Source: Streptomyces tardus (lineage in GTDB: Bacteria; Actinomycetota; Actinomycetes; Streptomycetales; Streptomycetaceae). From it: DNA of 64,000 nucleotides. Positions 20,830-29,678 of the stretch are shown one piece after another (positions within the stretch are counted from its first letter, which is position 1; every line of letters starts with the position of its first letter). The stretch is from positions 2,079,068-2,143,067 of the forward strand of contig NZ_JAELVF020000001.1 in the NCBI RefSeq assembly GCF_018101125.2. The letters run 5' to 3'. The notes beneath the pieces were generated by a model. It was given only the letters and a program-made list of their open reading frames with translations. It was not told the DNA's origin and searched no databases. The position numbers and the translations under genes were made by a program.

Positions 20830-22452
20830 GTGAACCAGTCCCACAGCGAGCACGACGGTGACCGCCCCGGCCAGTGGCCCGGCGACGAGAACTCAGGTCA
20901 GGGCGGCGGTGCCGCCTGGGGACCCAGACCGCCGAAGCGACGGAGGACGGAGCCCGCGGACACGTCCGGGCCCGGCGACCCGGCCGCGCACGCGCATGCC
21001 CACGGACACGCGCACAGCCACGCGCACGCCCACGGACACGGACCGGCCGCGCCCGTCTCCCGTCATCTGCGGAAGGTCATCGCAGCCGTACTGGTCCCGT
21101 TCGCCGCCGTGGTCCTCGCCGGACTTGTCCTGATGTGGCCGGGCGGCGCGCCCGGAAGCGACGGCGGACGCAGCGGCGTCGGCTTCGACCGGCAGATGGA
21201 GCAGGCCAGGGTCGTACAGGTCCAGGAGGTCGACTGCGGGGACGTCAACGCCGAGGGCAGGCAGGAGGGCGACACCTCCGCGAAGGGCCTCTGCCGGCAG
21301 GCGACGATCAAGGTCACCTCGGGACCGCACGAGGGGCGGGAGTTCACCGAGGTCATCACGCCGGACGACACCCGCAGGCTCTCCACCGGCCAGGACGTGG
21401 TGGTCGCCCACGCACCGCAGGCGCCCGAGGAACTCCAGTACAGCGTCATCGACGTGGATCGCGACTTCCCGATGGTGCTGCTCGCGATCATCTTCGCGCT
21501 GGTGGTGGTCGGCGTCGGGCGGCTGCGCGGACTGCTGGCGCTCGTCGGCCTGGTGATCACCTTCGGGGTGCTGACCCTCTTCATCCTGCCGGGCATCCTC
21601 CAGGGCTCGAACCCGCTGGTGGTGGCGGTCATCGGCGGCAGCCTGATCATGCTCGTCACGCTCTACCTATGCCACGGGCTGACAGCGAGAACCTCGGTGG
21701 CGGTGCTGGGCACGCTGATCTCGCTGGTGCTGATCGGGCTGCTCGGCTCGCTCTTCATCGGCTGGGCGAACCTCTCCGGCAACACCGACGACCAGACCGC
21801 GCTCGTCCACAGCCTCTACCCCGACATCGAGATCCGCGGACTGCTGCTCGCGAGTGTGCTGATCGGTTCGCTCGGCGTGCTCGACGATGTGACGGTCACC
21901 CAGACCTCGGCGGTCTGGGAGCTCAAGGCGGCCGACCCGTCGGCGAGTTGGCGGCAGGTGTACCGCTCGGCGATGCGCATCGGCCGCGACCACATCGCCT
22001 CGGTCGTCAACACCCTCGTACTGGCCTACGCGGGCGCGGCGATGCCGCTGCTGCTGCTCTTCTCCATCGCCAAGGCGGACACCGCGACCGTGGCGACGAG
22101 CGAGCTGGTGGCGGAGGAGATCGTACGGACGCTGGTCGGCTCGATCGGTCTGGTCGCCTCCGTACCGGTCACCACGGTCCTGGCGGCGCTGGTCGTCTCG
22201 GCCGGCTTCGGCAGGGACGGCGAACCGCCGATCCGGCCGGCCGGCGGCGACGGGGCCGACGGCACGGGCGGTGGGCAGCCCGGCGACACCTGGGGCGGCG
22301 GCAGCGGCGGCGCGCGAGACGGGCACGGGCCGGGCAGCGGCGGTGCGAGCGACGGCAACGCCCCGGCCGGCGCGGGGACTTCGAGCGGGCCCGGATCGGT
22401 ACGGGGCGGGCTCGGCGGCGGCAGCGGTCGCCGCAGACGCGCCAAACGGTGA
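20830..22452 (+). CDS. YibE/F-family multi-TM membrane protein with His-rich head
   Basis: Integral membrane protein of 540 aa in the YibE/F family, whose function is not established. After a polar N-terminus there is a strongly histidine-rich run of AHAHAHGHAHSHAHAHGHG type (about residues 53-75), a first TM segment (about 85-107), an exposed domain of about 110 residues, and then seven or so TM helices (about 215-470). The tail is Gly/Ser-rich and disordered and ends in basic GRRRRAKR. GTG 20830 sits just past the thiC control region. The His-rich head suggests metal binding, but that is inference. It is divergent from thiC and convergent with ssgA. Confidence 0.85.
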   Translation: MNQSHSEHDGDRPGQWPGDENSGQGGGAAWGPRPPKRRRTEPADTSGPGDPAAHAHAHGHAHSHAHAHGHGPAAPVSRHLRKVIAAVLVPFAAVVLAGLVLMWPGGAPGSDGGRSGVGFDRQMEQARVVQVQEVDCGDVNAEGRQEGDTSAKGLCRQATIKVTSGPHEGREFTEVITPDDTRRLSTGQDVVVAHAPQAPEELQYSVIDVDRDFPMVLLAIIFALVVVGVGRLRGLLALVGLVITFGVLTLFILPGILQGSNPLVVAVIGGSLIMLVTLYLCHGLTARTSVAVLGTLISLVLIGLLGSLFIGWANLSGNTDDQTALVHSLYPDIEIRGLLLASVLIGSLGVLDDVTVTQTSAVWELKAADPSASWRQVYRSAMRIGRDHIASVVNTLVLAYAGAAMPLLLLFSIAKADTATVATSELVAEEIVRTLVGSIGLVASVPVTTVLAALVVSAGFGRDGEPPIRPAGGDGADGTGGGQPGDTWGGGSGGARDGHGPGSGGASDGNAPAGAGTSSGPGSVRGGLGGGSGRRRRAKR

Positions 22453-22573
22453 CGCGGCACGCGGAGACACGGCACGCGGAGACGCCGGCCGCGCATACGC
22501 CGGCCGCAGGCCCCGCACGCGGGAACGCGGCGGGGCGGGAACGCGGCGGACGGACAGCCCCGTGCCGCGTCTC

Positions 22574-22600
22574 CGCCGGCGCCCGTGGCGGGCGCCGGCG
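22574..22600. terminator. Hairpin between yibE/F-like gene and ssgA
   Basis: Perfect 12-bp GC stem (22574-22585 with 22589-22600) around a 3-nt loop, between convergent genes. A 14-bp direct repeat (cggcacgcggagac) lies 100 bp upstream, directly after the YibE/F stop codon. Confidence 0.7.
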
Positions 22601-22668
22601 GGCGCGGGACGACAGCGGGCGGCGCGGCTCGGGTGACTTCCCGAACCGCACCGCCTGCTGATGAACCG

Positions 22669-23091
22669 TTACGGCATGCGCCCGCCGGCCAGAATCCGGT
22701 CCAGCTCGGCGTCGATGTCCTGCTGCGCCTCCTCGTGCCCGAGCGGCACCAGGCGGTCCGTACGGTCGAGGAACGCCACCAGCGGCGGCGCACTCACCCG
22801 GAAGACCGCGCGCTCCGAACCGGCGAACAGCTGGATGTGCAGATCCGCCAGTCGCTCGGCGCAGACCGGAGCGATGTGCACATCGCCCTCGCCCGAGGGA
22901 TGGCTGATTCCGTCGACCAGCAGCTCCCGCCCGAACACCCAGCTCACCGGGGCGTCGCCCGGCAGGCAGAAGGTGAAGCGCACGGCGTACGGATCCTCTG
23001 TCTCGTAGACGAGATCGACCGGGATGAGGAAGGCGAGCTCCTCTGAGGCCAGGAAGCTCATCATGACCTGAGCCCGGACCGTGTCACCCAT
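22669..23091 (-). CDS. ssgA: SsgA, sporulation-specific cell division activator
   Basis: SsgA-like protein (SALP) of 140 aa. SALPs are found only in morphologically complex actinomycetes; SsgA promotes sporulation septation and influences where germ tubes and branches form. Signatures shared with SsgA include MSFLASEELAF, DPYAVRFTFCLPGDAPVSWVFGRELL (quoted in part), GEGDVHIAP, and LVAFLDRTDRLVPLG. Its position near thiC fits the known ssgA locus of S. coelicolor. ATG 23091 is used; internal ATGs at residues 10-11 would give the shorter MSFL start and cannot be excluded. In known streptomycete loci the activator gene ssgR (IclR type) lies directly upstream, but here only 175 bp separate ssgA from DUF5326. 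Confidence 0.9.
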   Translation of the reverse strand: MGDTVRAQVMMSFLASEELAFLIPVDLVYETEDPYAVRFTFCLPGDAPVSWVFGRELLVDGISHPSGEGDVHIAPVCAERLADLHIQLFAGSERAVFRVSAPPLVAFLDRTDRLVPLGHEEAQQDIDAELDRILAGGRMP

Positions 23092-23266
23092 TGCGCTGCC
23101 CCCGATTTCTCGTACTCGGCCGTGATCGGTAGCTGTGGAACTCAGGTGAATCGTCTACGAAGATCCACAAACCCCACAATCCCGGATGCTTCAAAGTCAC
23201 CCGTTTGACAACGGTGTTGGCACCGCTGGGGGCACGGCCGGCAGGTTCGGAGGCCTCAGTCGGTCC

Positions 23267-23479
23267 TTACCAGCTGCTGCTGGAGGAGGACGAGGTGAAC
23301 TTGCGTACGAGGAAGACGAGTCCGGCGACGATCGCGGCGAAGAGCAGCACCTTGAAGAGCAGGGCGATCACCGTCGTCAGAATCCAGGTCACCACCTTGA
23401 AGACGAGGAGCGCGACGACGATGATCGCGACCCACTTCACCCACGAGGGGAGTCCGGCGAAGGTTCCTGTCGAGCTCAT
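23267..23479 (-). CDS. DUF5326-family small membrane protein
   Basis: Protein of 70 aa consisting of a short polar start (MSSTGTFAGLPSWVKW), one long or two closely spaced hydrophobic helices (VAIIVVALLVFKVVTWIL and VIALLFKVLLFAAIVAGLVF, each quoted in part), and a basic, poly-serine tail (KFTSSSSSSSW). It matches the streptomycete family DUF5326; the function is unknown. ATG 23479 follows GGAGG with a 9-nt gap. It lies upstream of ssgA on the same strand. Confidence 0.85.
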   Translation of the reverse strand: MSSTGTFAGLPSWVKWVAIIVVALLVFKVVTWILTTVIALLFKVLLFAAIVAGLVFLVRKFTSSSSSSSW

Positions 23480-23840
23480 GGTGTCCTGCCTCCTGTTGCC
23501 GTGTGGCACGGCTCCTGGTGTTGCCTCTTGACTGCGTCGGCCGGGCGCCGTTCGCCTTGCCTTCTCGGCCGCCGCTTCGGTGGTCGGCCGCTGTGTCGCT
23601 GTGCCTTCGATGCTAAGCGGGACACCGGGGCGGACGGGAGGGCCCGCTGCCCCGGTCCTCCCCTGAACCGACCCTGAGGCGCCCCTGAGTTCGGCGCTCC
23701 GACCCGGGAGTGAGCACCCGGCCGCCGGACGGCGGTCTGCCGGTCGCCGCCGGACGGGCCCGCCGGGGCGGGACGGCCCGGGGCGGGACGGCGCCCCGAC
23801 CGCACGGGAGCCGGCCGCGCAGGCGGGGATCAGGCGGGGA
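23480..23840. other. Intergenic region between DUF5326 and cupin genes
   Basis: About 360 bp, both flanking genes on the minus strand. It must hold the DUF5326 promoter. I see no gene, operator or strong terminator; the part near 23740-23830 is a run of cggg-rich low-complexity sequence. Confidence 0.5.
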
Positions 23841-24155
23841 TCAGCCGGGCGGGGAGAAGACCACCAGCACCCGCAGGTCCTCGCTGATGTGGTGGAAGCG
23901 GTGCGGCTGTCCGGCCGGCACGTAGACCACGCTCCCCCGCGCCACCGGGGTGGACTCCTCGCCGACAGTGATCACCGCCCGACCGCTGACGACGAAGTAC
24001 ACCTCGTCCTGGTCGTGCGGCTTCTGGGTGTCCTGCGCGGTGCGGTCGAGGGCGTAGAGCCCGACCGACATGTTCCGTTCCCGCAGAAACTGCAGGTACG
24101 CACCGTCGTTGGCGAGGCGCTCGGCCTCCAGTTCCTCCAGGCGAAACGCCTTCAC
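23841..24155 (-). CDS. Single-domain cupin protein
   Basis: Small cupin of 104 aa. Cupin motif 1 is QKPHDQDEVYFVVSGRAVITVG (quoted at the H-x-D-x-E core: HDQDEVYFV) and motif 2 is VYVPAGQPHRFHHI, giving the His/Glu/His metal ligands. Such stand-alone cupins often bind small ligands or isomerise them; the role here is unknown. GTG 24155 gives the usual length (VKAFRLEELEAE start) with a G-rich sequence upstream. It is divergent from the holin-like gene across a 51-bp promoter region. Confidence 0.8.
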   Translation of the reverse strand: MKAFRLEELEAERLANDGAYLQFLRERNMSVGLYALDRTAQDTQKPHDQDEVYFVVSGRAVITVGEESTPVARGSVVYVPAGQPHRFHHISEDLRVLVVFSPPG

Positions 24156-24206
24156 CGGCGCCGCCCCCCTGCCCAGCACACGCCCGACTCTGAAACGATC
24201 TGCTGC

Positions 24207-24584
24207 ATGAAGAGCTTCCTTCTCAAGACAATCGCCAACGCCGTCGCGCTCGCGGTGGCCGTGTGGCTGCTGGCCGACATCACCGTCTCCGGCGACACCT
24301 CCGGAGAGCGGACCATCACCCTCGTGCTGGTCGCGCTGATCTTCGGTGTCGTCAACGTCGTGGTCAAGCCCGTCGCCAAAGTGCTGTCCTTCCCTGTGCT
24401 CGTCCTCACACTGGGCCTCTTCGCCCTGGTGATCAACGCCCTGATGCTGCTGCTGACCTCCTGGCTGGCGGACAAGGTCGACGTCGGCTTCCACGTGGAG
24501 GGATTCGGCACCGCGCTGCTCGGCGGCCTGATCGTCTCCATCGTTTCCTGGGGCATGGAGATGGTGCTGCCCGACGGCAAGTGA
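24207..24584 (+). CDS. Phage holin family / DUF-type four-TM membrane protein
   Basis: Protein of 125 aa with four hydrophobic helices (about residues 5-25, 33-52, 58-82 and 96-118) and the conserved FGVVNVVVKPVAKVLSFPVLVLTLG block (quoted in part) typical of the YvlD-like four-helix family that databases label phage holin family IV. It is a chromosomal membrane protein, not evidence of a prophage. ATG 24207 has only a weak ribosome binding site. It is followed 66 bp later by the phosphatase gene on the same strand. Confidence 0.83.
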   Translation: MKSFLLKTIANAVALAVAVWLLADITVSGDTSGERTITLVLVALIFGVVNVVVKPVAKVLSFPVLVLTLGLFALVINALMLLLTSWLADKVDVGFHVEGFGTALLGGLIVSIVSWGMEMVLPDGK

Positions 24585-24650
24585 GCCGGCGCCCGCCGCA
24601 GGCACACCACCGGGCGGCGTGCTCGTCGGCGCATCGCCGATGATGGGTGC

Positions 24651-25322
24651 ATGGACGCATCGACCCCCCGTACCGACCGACCGGAACCCCCGTACCACGT
24701 CTGCTTCGTGTGCACGGGCAACATCTGCCGCTCGCCCCTCGCCGAGTCCGTCTTCCGCGCCAAGCTCGCGGAGGACGGGCTCGCGGACGAGGTCCGCGTC
24801 TCCAGCGCAGGCACCGGCGGTTGGCACACCGGCAGCGTCGCCGACCACCGGACCGTGGAGGTGCTGGAAGAGGCAGGCTACGAGTCCGCGCACAGCGCAC
24901 AGCAGTTTCAGGCCGAGTGGTTCGACGGGCTCGATCTGGTGATCGCCCTCGACCTCGGCCACGAGCGGGATCTCAAGAACCTCGCCCCCACCGCCGCCGA
25001 CGCGGCGAAGGTGCGGCTGCTTCGCTCCTACGATCCGAAGAGCGCGGGTTCGCCGGAAGTCGCGGATCCGTACTACGGCACCCGAGCGGATTTCGACATC
25101 GTGCTGGAGCAGGTCGAGGCCGCCGTCCCGGGACTGCTCCGGGCCGTGCACGAGGACCTCACCGGTCGCCGGGCCGCCGCCGGGAGCGCCACGGACGCGG
25201 CCGGGAAGCCCGGCGCGGGCGGGAAGGCCGGCGCGGCCGGGAAGGCCGTTGCGGACCGGGGCCCCGGGGTCGACGAGCGTCCCGGCGGGGCCGACGCCGG
25301 ACGGATGGAGACCGCGCGATGA
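24651..25322 (+). CDS. Low-molecular-weight protein tyrosine phosphatase
   Basis: LMW-PTP of 223 aa. The P-loop CTGNICRS (CX5R, residues about 20-27) and the catalytic-acid loop DPYYG are present, so the enzyme should be active. In S. coelicolor the comparable enzyme PtpA dephosphorylates tyrosine and affects secondary metabolism. The catalytic domain ends near residue 165; the remaining 55 residues are a Gly/Ala/Lys-rich disordered tail (AGKPGAGGKAGAAGKA) not part of the family. The stop codon overlaps the next start by 4 bp (ATGA), indicating translational coupling with the lyase gene. Confidence 0.92.
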   Translation: MDASTPRTDRPEPPYHVCFVCTGNICRSPLAESVFRAKLAEDGLADEVRVSSAGTGGWHTGSVADHRTVEVLEEAGYESAHSAQQFQAEWFDGLDLVIALDLGHERDLKNLAPTAADAAKVRLLRSYDPKSAGSPEVADPYYGTRADFDIVLEQVEAAVPGLLRAVHEDLTGRRAAAGSATDAAGKPGAGGKAGAAGKAVADRGPGVDERPGGADAGRMETAR

Positions 25323-26494
25323 GCGGCACCACCGAGGACACCCCGTACGCCGCGACTCGCGCCCCGCAGCCCGCCGGGGAGGGCACCCGCGCGGTGCACG
25401 CCGGGCTGCCGGAGAGCGAGCCGTACGCCCCGCCCATGCCGGGCCCGGTGCTGACCTCGCACTTCCATCTGCCCGGCGATCCCGCCGACGCCCCCTACAC
25501 GTACGGGCGCGACGGCAACCCGACCTGGACCGCGCTGGAGCGCGCGATCGGCGAGCTGGAGGCTCCCGGCGAGGACGTCGAAGTGCTCGCCTTCTCCTCG
25601 GGGATGGCGGCGATCTCCGCGGTGCTGCTCTCCCGGGTGCACCCCGGGGACACCGTGGTGCTGCCGGACGACGGGTACAACCTGCTCGGCCCGCTCGGCG
25701 AGCAACTGACCGCGCAGGGCGCGCACGTGCGGCGGGTGCCCACGCACGGTCCCGAGCTGCTCGCGGCCGTCGAGGGCGCCGCCCTGGTGTGGCTGGAGAC
25801 CCCGTCCAACCCCGGTCTGGACGTGTGCGATCTGCGCGAGGTCGTCGAGGCGGCCCACCGCGCCGGCGCGCTCGTCGCGGTGGACAACACCCTGGCCACC
25901 CCGCTCGGCCAGCGCCCGCTGGAGCTGGGCGCCGACTACTCGGTGGCCAGCGGCACCAAGGCGCTCAACGGCCACGGGGACGTACTCCTGGGCTATGTCG
26001 CCTGCCGGGGCGGGGAGTTGGCCGCGCCGGTGCGACGCTGGCGGAAGCTCGTCGGAGCCGTCCCCGGCCCCATGGAGGCGTGGCTGGCCCACCGCAGTCT
26101 GGCGACGCTGCATCTGCGGGTCGCCCGGCAGCAGGAGAACGCCCTCGCCCTCGCGCGGGAGCTGCACGACTGGCCCGAGGTGAGCGTCGTGCGCTACCCC
26201 GGGCTGCCCGAGGACCCCTCGCACGAGGTGGCGGCACGGCAGATGCGGCGCTACGGCTGCGTGGTCTCCTTCACCCTGCCCGATCTCGGCTTCGCGGAAC
26301 GGCTGTTGGGTGCGGCGCGCATTGTGGAGAGCGCCACCAGCTTCGGTGGCGTGCGCACCACCGCCGAGCGGCGCGGACGCTGGGGCGGCGACGACGTGCC
26401 CGACGGTTTCGTCCGGCTTTCGGCAGGTGTGGAGGACGCGGCCGATCTGATCGCCGATCTGCGGCAGGCCCGGGACAGCGCCCGGGAGGGCTGA
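25319..26494 (+). CDS. Cystathionine gamma-lyase-like PLP enzyme
   Basis: Cys/Met-metabolism PLP-dependent enzyme of 391 aa. Features in order: YTYGRDGNPTW, the FSSGMAAISAV loop, ETPSNPGLDV, VDNTLATPLGQRPLELGADYSVAS (quoted in part), and the PLP lysine in SGTKALNGHGDVLLG near residue 210, then ATSFGGVRTTAERR. Family members break down cystathionine or use O-acyl-homoserine; the exact reaction is uncertain. The start overlaps the stop of the tyrosine phosphatase gene, so the two are co-translated. A Nudix gene follows 163 bp later. Confidence 0.88.
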   Translation: MSGTTEDTPYAATRAPQPAGEGTRAVHAGLPESEPYAPPMPGPVLTSHFHLPGDPADAPYTYGRDGNPTWTALERAIGELEAPGEDVEVLAFSSGMAAISAVLLSRVHPGDTVVLPDDGYNLLGPLGEQLTAQGAHVRRVPTHGPELLAAVEGAALVWLETPSNPGLDVCDLREVVEAAHRAGALVAVDNTLATPLGQRPLELGADYSVASGTKALNGHGDVLLGYVACRGGELAAPVRRWRKLVGAVPGPMEAWLAHRSLATLHLRVARQQENALALARELHDWPEVSVVRYPGLPEDPSHEVAARQMRRYGCVVSFTLPDLGFAERLLGAARIVESATSFGGVRTTAERRGRWGGDDVPDGFVRLSAGVEDAADLIADLRQARDSAREG

Positions 26495-26657
26495 GCACGG
26501 GGTCGGGAGGGGCGTCGGCGGAGTTGTCGGCGGGCGCGTCCGCGCGCCGGGCCGCGTCGTGCGGCGGGCGCGTCCCGGGCGCGGCTGAGGGCGGTCGGGG
26601 CCGGGTTCGGGCAGCAGAAAGGTTTCGACGCCGCCGGGGTGCGGCAGATTTCCAGGC

Positions 26658-27170
26658 ATGGCGGCTGAACGTCCCGTGGTCAAACGCACTGCTCGCGCGA
26701 TCCTGCTCGACGGCGGCGAGCTCCTGCTGATCAAGCGCACCAAGCCCGACCGACCGCCGTACTGGATCACTCCGGGCGGCGGCGTGGAGCCCTGCGACGA
26801 GAGCGTGGTCGCCGCACTGCACCGCGAGGTGGACGAGGAGCTCGGCGCCAAGGTGGGCGACGTGGTGCCGGCCTTCGTCGACACGGTGCCCTACTCGCTC
26901 GCCGACGACGGCGAACCGGCCGACGGCCGCCCGCTGCCGGCCGACGCCGTGAAGGTGCAGCACTTCTTCGTCTGCCGCCTGGAGTCGATGGACACCTCGC
27001 GGCGCCACGGCCCGGAGGTCGACGAGCCGCGCGGCTCCTACGAGATCGTCCGCATCCCGTTCACCCGCGAGGGCATCGCCTCGGTCGACGTCGTGCCCCC
27101 GACGCTCAGCGCGCATCTGCGCCGCAACATCGAGGGCGTACGGGCCCTGTTCGCCGACGACCTCGGCTGA
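26658..27170 (+). CDS. Nudix hydrolase
   Basis: Protein of 170 aa with a complete Nudix box: GGGVEPCDESVVAALHREVDEELG, quoted by its core GGVEP and REVDEELG (residues about 39-61). The enzyme is expected to hydrolyse a nucleoside diphosphate linked to another group; the substrate cannot be predicted. ATG 26658 gives the standard N-terminus (VVKRTARAILLDGGELLLIKR; quoted in part). It is convergent with the PNPOx-fold gene, with 120 bp of GGCGCC-rich sequence between. Confidence 0.9.
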   Translation: MAAERPVVKRTARAILLDGGELLLIKRTKPDRPPYWITPGGGVEPCDESVVAALHREVDEELGAKVGDVVPAFVDTVPYSLADDGEPADGRPLPADAVKVQHFFVCRLESMDTSRRHGPEVDEPRGSYEIVRIPFTREGIASVDVVPPTLSAHLRRNIEGVRALFADDLG

Positions 27171-27290
27171 GCGTCGGCACGATCGGGGCGGGCGGCACCG
27201 GTTTCCGGCTGTCCGCTGTCCGGCGCCGGCGCCGGCCGGCGATTCGGATGCGCCGACGACGCCGGCGGGCGGGGGCCGAGCAGCTGTCCG

Positions 27291-29675
27291 TCAGTCGGTG
27301 CGGGCGAACCAGCCCTCGAACTCGGCGTCGGCGCTCAGCTCCTCGCCGCCTCCGTCGACCGGGTCCGGCGGCTGCGGGTCGCGTACGGTCGCCGGCCCGC
27401 GGGCCTCGGCCTCGGCGAGCACCCGCTGCGCCTCCTCCCGCCAGTCCAACACCGGCTGCGGCGGCATCAGTTCACGGTTGCGGGCGACGGCGGCCGACTC
27501 GTCGACGTGCGCCGCCCGCTCCCGACGGCCGGGCAGCTCCTGCCGGGCGGGCCGGTCGGAAGGCGCCTGCCAGGCGGCGTGGTCCTGCCACACCGAAGGC
27601 ACCGGGGCGGGAGCGAGGTGTTCCCTCGGCACGGGCAGGGCGGACTGTCCGGGGTGCGCGTCCCCGGCCTGGTTCCCACGGCCGAAGGACCGGTCGCCAC
27701 TGGTGGGCAGCGGCAGCGGGGGAAGCGCGGGCAGGCCGGCGGGAGGCTCCTGCGGCCCCCGTACGCGAAGATCCCCGAGCCCGCTGCCGGACGTCCGCCC
27801 GGCCCCGGAACCGCTCGAAGGGTCGTGTTCCCGCGCCGTGCTCGGCCCGTGCTCCCACGATCGCCCCTGCACTCCGGGCTCGAGCTCCGGGCTCGGCGAC
27901 TCGTGCGGGGCGGACCACGGTCCGGAACCGGCGGGCGGGCCCGACAGCTCGGCGGGCCCCGCCCGGCGCGAGTGCGCGGAGGGCTCCACGGGCGGCAACT
28001 CCCCGGCGTACGCCGGGGGTTCGGCCGCTGACGACCGCCGCTCCCGAGCGGGCGGGGGCGCGGCGGCGGGCATCGGCGGCGGTACGAGCGGTGCGCGCGG
28101 CTGCACCGGCGTACCCGCAGACTCCGCCGACTCCGCCGACCGCCCGAACCGCTCGACGCCGTACCGCCCGTCGGTGGGCCCGGTGCGCCCGTCGTCGGAC
28201 CGGGTGCGGTCGTCGGTGGGCCCGGTGCGGGGGCGGGTGTTCGGAGCCGCGTCGGTGTCGGCGGACCACCCGGTGGTGGGCCGGTCGGCCGGCGGCGCGG
28301 GAACGTGGGGCGGTCCCGCGGCGCCCGTCCACTCGCGGCGCCGGACGCGTGCGGCGTTCTCGCCGAACGAACCGGCCGAGTTGCCGCCGCGGTCGTCCGG
28401 CCGCCCGGCCGGGAACGGCGGCGCCGGCGGGACGGCTGAGGACGGTGCCGAGGGGAACGCGCGTACCGGCCGCGACACGGGAGCCGGCGGGAATCCGGGC
28501 GCCGGCGGATTCCCGGCCGACGGAGCGGGGCCGGCCGAAGGCGACGGCGCCGCCGCCCAAGAACCCGAACCGGCTTCCGCCGTCCGCCCGGACGCTGGCC
28601 CGTACTCGGGCTCGGGCCCGTACTCGGAGGCGGCAATCGGCGCGGGCTCGGTGGCCGCCGCGGTCACCGGCGCCGGCGATCCGGCCGCCGACACCTGCGC
28701 CGACACTGCCGCCGACTCCTGCGCGGACACCGGGGCAGGCGCGCGCTCGGGCTTCGACGAGCTGCCGGCGGCTGTGCGGTCGCGGCTCACGCCGAAGAAG
28801 TCACCGCCCTTGCGTCCGGCGTCGTCGGTGCCCCAGTCCCTCGGGGTGCCCTTCGGCGCCTTCTGCAACTGCGGTATGTGCTTGGCGCAGTGGATGTACG
28901 CCTCTTCCACGGTGACCTGCACCCACAGCTCGGCGCGCCGACCGGGAACGGTCTCCACCGGCAGGTCCTGGTGCTGCTCGCGGAGTTCCGCGTCCGGCAC
29001 GATCCGGGCCTTGCCGTTGATGTGCAGCCCGATCCTGGCTCGGAAGAAGTCCACCAGAATGATGCCCAGATGCGGGTTCTCCTCGATGTTTCCGAGGCTC
29101 GCGTGAACGCCGTTCCCGCGGTACTCGGGGAACACGAGTGTCTTTTTGTCGAGCACCCGCAGAAAGCCGGGCGGCCCGGCGCGGAAAGTGTTGTCGCATT
29201 CGCCCTCGGCGTCGGCCGTGGCCAGGAAGAACATCTCCTGCTCGCCGACGAACTCCCGCATGTTGGCGTTGAGATGGTCGAGCATCTGGGTGTCGTAGAA
29301 GCGGTCCGCCCGCTTGGTCGACCCGAGCCTTCGCTGGACCTCGTGTTCGCCGTCGCTGCCCGGCCGCTCCCGGGGCCGGTCGGCGGGCTCACGCACCGTT
29401 TCGGCCCCGTTCCGAGCGTGCGGTGCCGTTGCGCCCGCCCCGGGCTGCGGCGCGTGCGCCCCGGTGGGCGCCGGGTCGTACGCCCAGCTCGGCCGCCTCG
29501 CGTACGGTTCCGCCGGCGGCCCCGGGTACGGGCCGGTCAGCGGATCGGTCAGCGGATCGGTCAGCGGATCGCTGGGCGTACCTGCTCCCGGCGCCTCGTG
29601 CTGCGCCGGGAGCGGCCAGGCGGCCGGCCCCGAAGTGTCTTCCGGATGACGGTCGTCAGCCACGTCGTCTACCAC
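27291..29675 (-). CDS. PNPOx-fold flavin-binding protein with very long disordered tail
   Basis: A protein of 794 aa in which only about residues 110-290 are a recognisable domain, the pyridoxamine 5'-phosphate oxidase-like split barrel (LGSTKRADRFYDTQMLDHLN, FLATADAEGECDNTFRAGPPGF, YRGNGVHASLGNIEENPHLGIILVDFF; each quoted in part). Such domains bind FMN, F420 or haem; residues after residue 300 are Pro/Ala/Ser/Arg-rich and disordered to the C-terminal EGWFARTD. The N-terminal 100 residues are also disordered and include SDPLT repeats. GTG 29675 lies 3 nt after the stop of the flavohaemoglobin-like gene, with GGGAGA upstream, so the two are almost certainly co-transcribed. The 500-residue tail is unusual for the family. 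Confidence 0.82.
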   Translation of the reverse strand: MVDDVADDRHPEDTSGPAAWPLPAQHEAPGAGTPSDPLTDPLTDPLTGPYPGPPAEPYARRPSWAYDPAPTGAHAPQPGAGATAPHARNGAETVREPADRPRERPGSDGEHEVQRRLGSTKRADRFYDTQMLDHLNANMREFVGEQEMFFLATADAEGECDNTFRAGPPGFLRVLDKKTLVFPEYRGNGVHASLGNIEENPHLGIILVDFFRARIGLHINGKARIVPDAELREQHQDLPVETVPGRRAELWVQVTVEEAYIHCAKHIPQLQKAPKGTPRDWGTDDAGRKGGDFFGVSRDRTAAGSSSKPERAPAPVSAQESAAVSAQVSAAGSPAPVTAAATEPAPIAASEYGPEPEYGPASGRTAEAGSGSWAAAPSPSAGPAPSAGNPPAPGFPPAPVSRPVRAFPSAPSSAVPPAPPFPAGRPDDRGGNSAGSFGENAARVRRREWTGAAGPPHVPAPPADRPTTGWSADTDAAPNTRPRTGPTDDRTRSDDGRTGPTDGRYGVERFGRSAESAESAGTPVQPRAPLVPPPMPAAAPPPARERRSSAAEPPAYAGELPPVEPSAHSRRAGPAELSGPPAGSGPWSAPHESPSPELEPGVQGRSWEHGPSTAREHDPSSGSGAGRTSGSGLGDLRVRGPQEPPAGLPALPPLPLPTSGDRSFGRGNQAGDAHPGQSALPVPREHLAPAPVPSVWQDHAAWQAPSDRPARQELPGRRERAAHVDESAAVARNRELMPPQPVLDWREEAQRVLAEAEARGPATVRDPQPPDPVDGGGEELSADAEFEGWFARTD
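29535..29570. repeat. 12-bp tandem repeat, three units
   Basis: GGTCAGCGGATC repeated exactly three times (29535, 29547, 29559), inside the PNPOx-fold gene, encoding the DPLT repeats on the minus strand. Confidence 0.92.
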
Positions 29676-29678
29676 TTC

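Noticed and set aside
24207..24584. Holin-like gene as evidence of a prophage
   Set aside because: It belongs to a widespread chromosomal four-helix family, and no phage structural, lysis or integrase gene is near.
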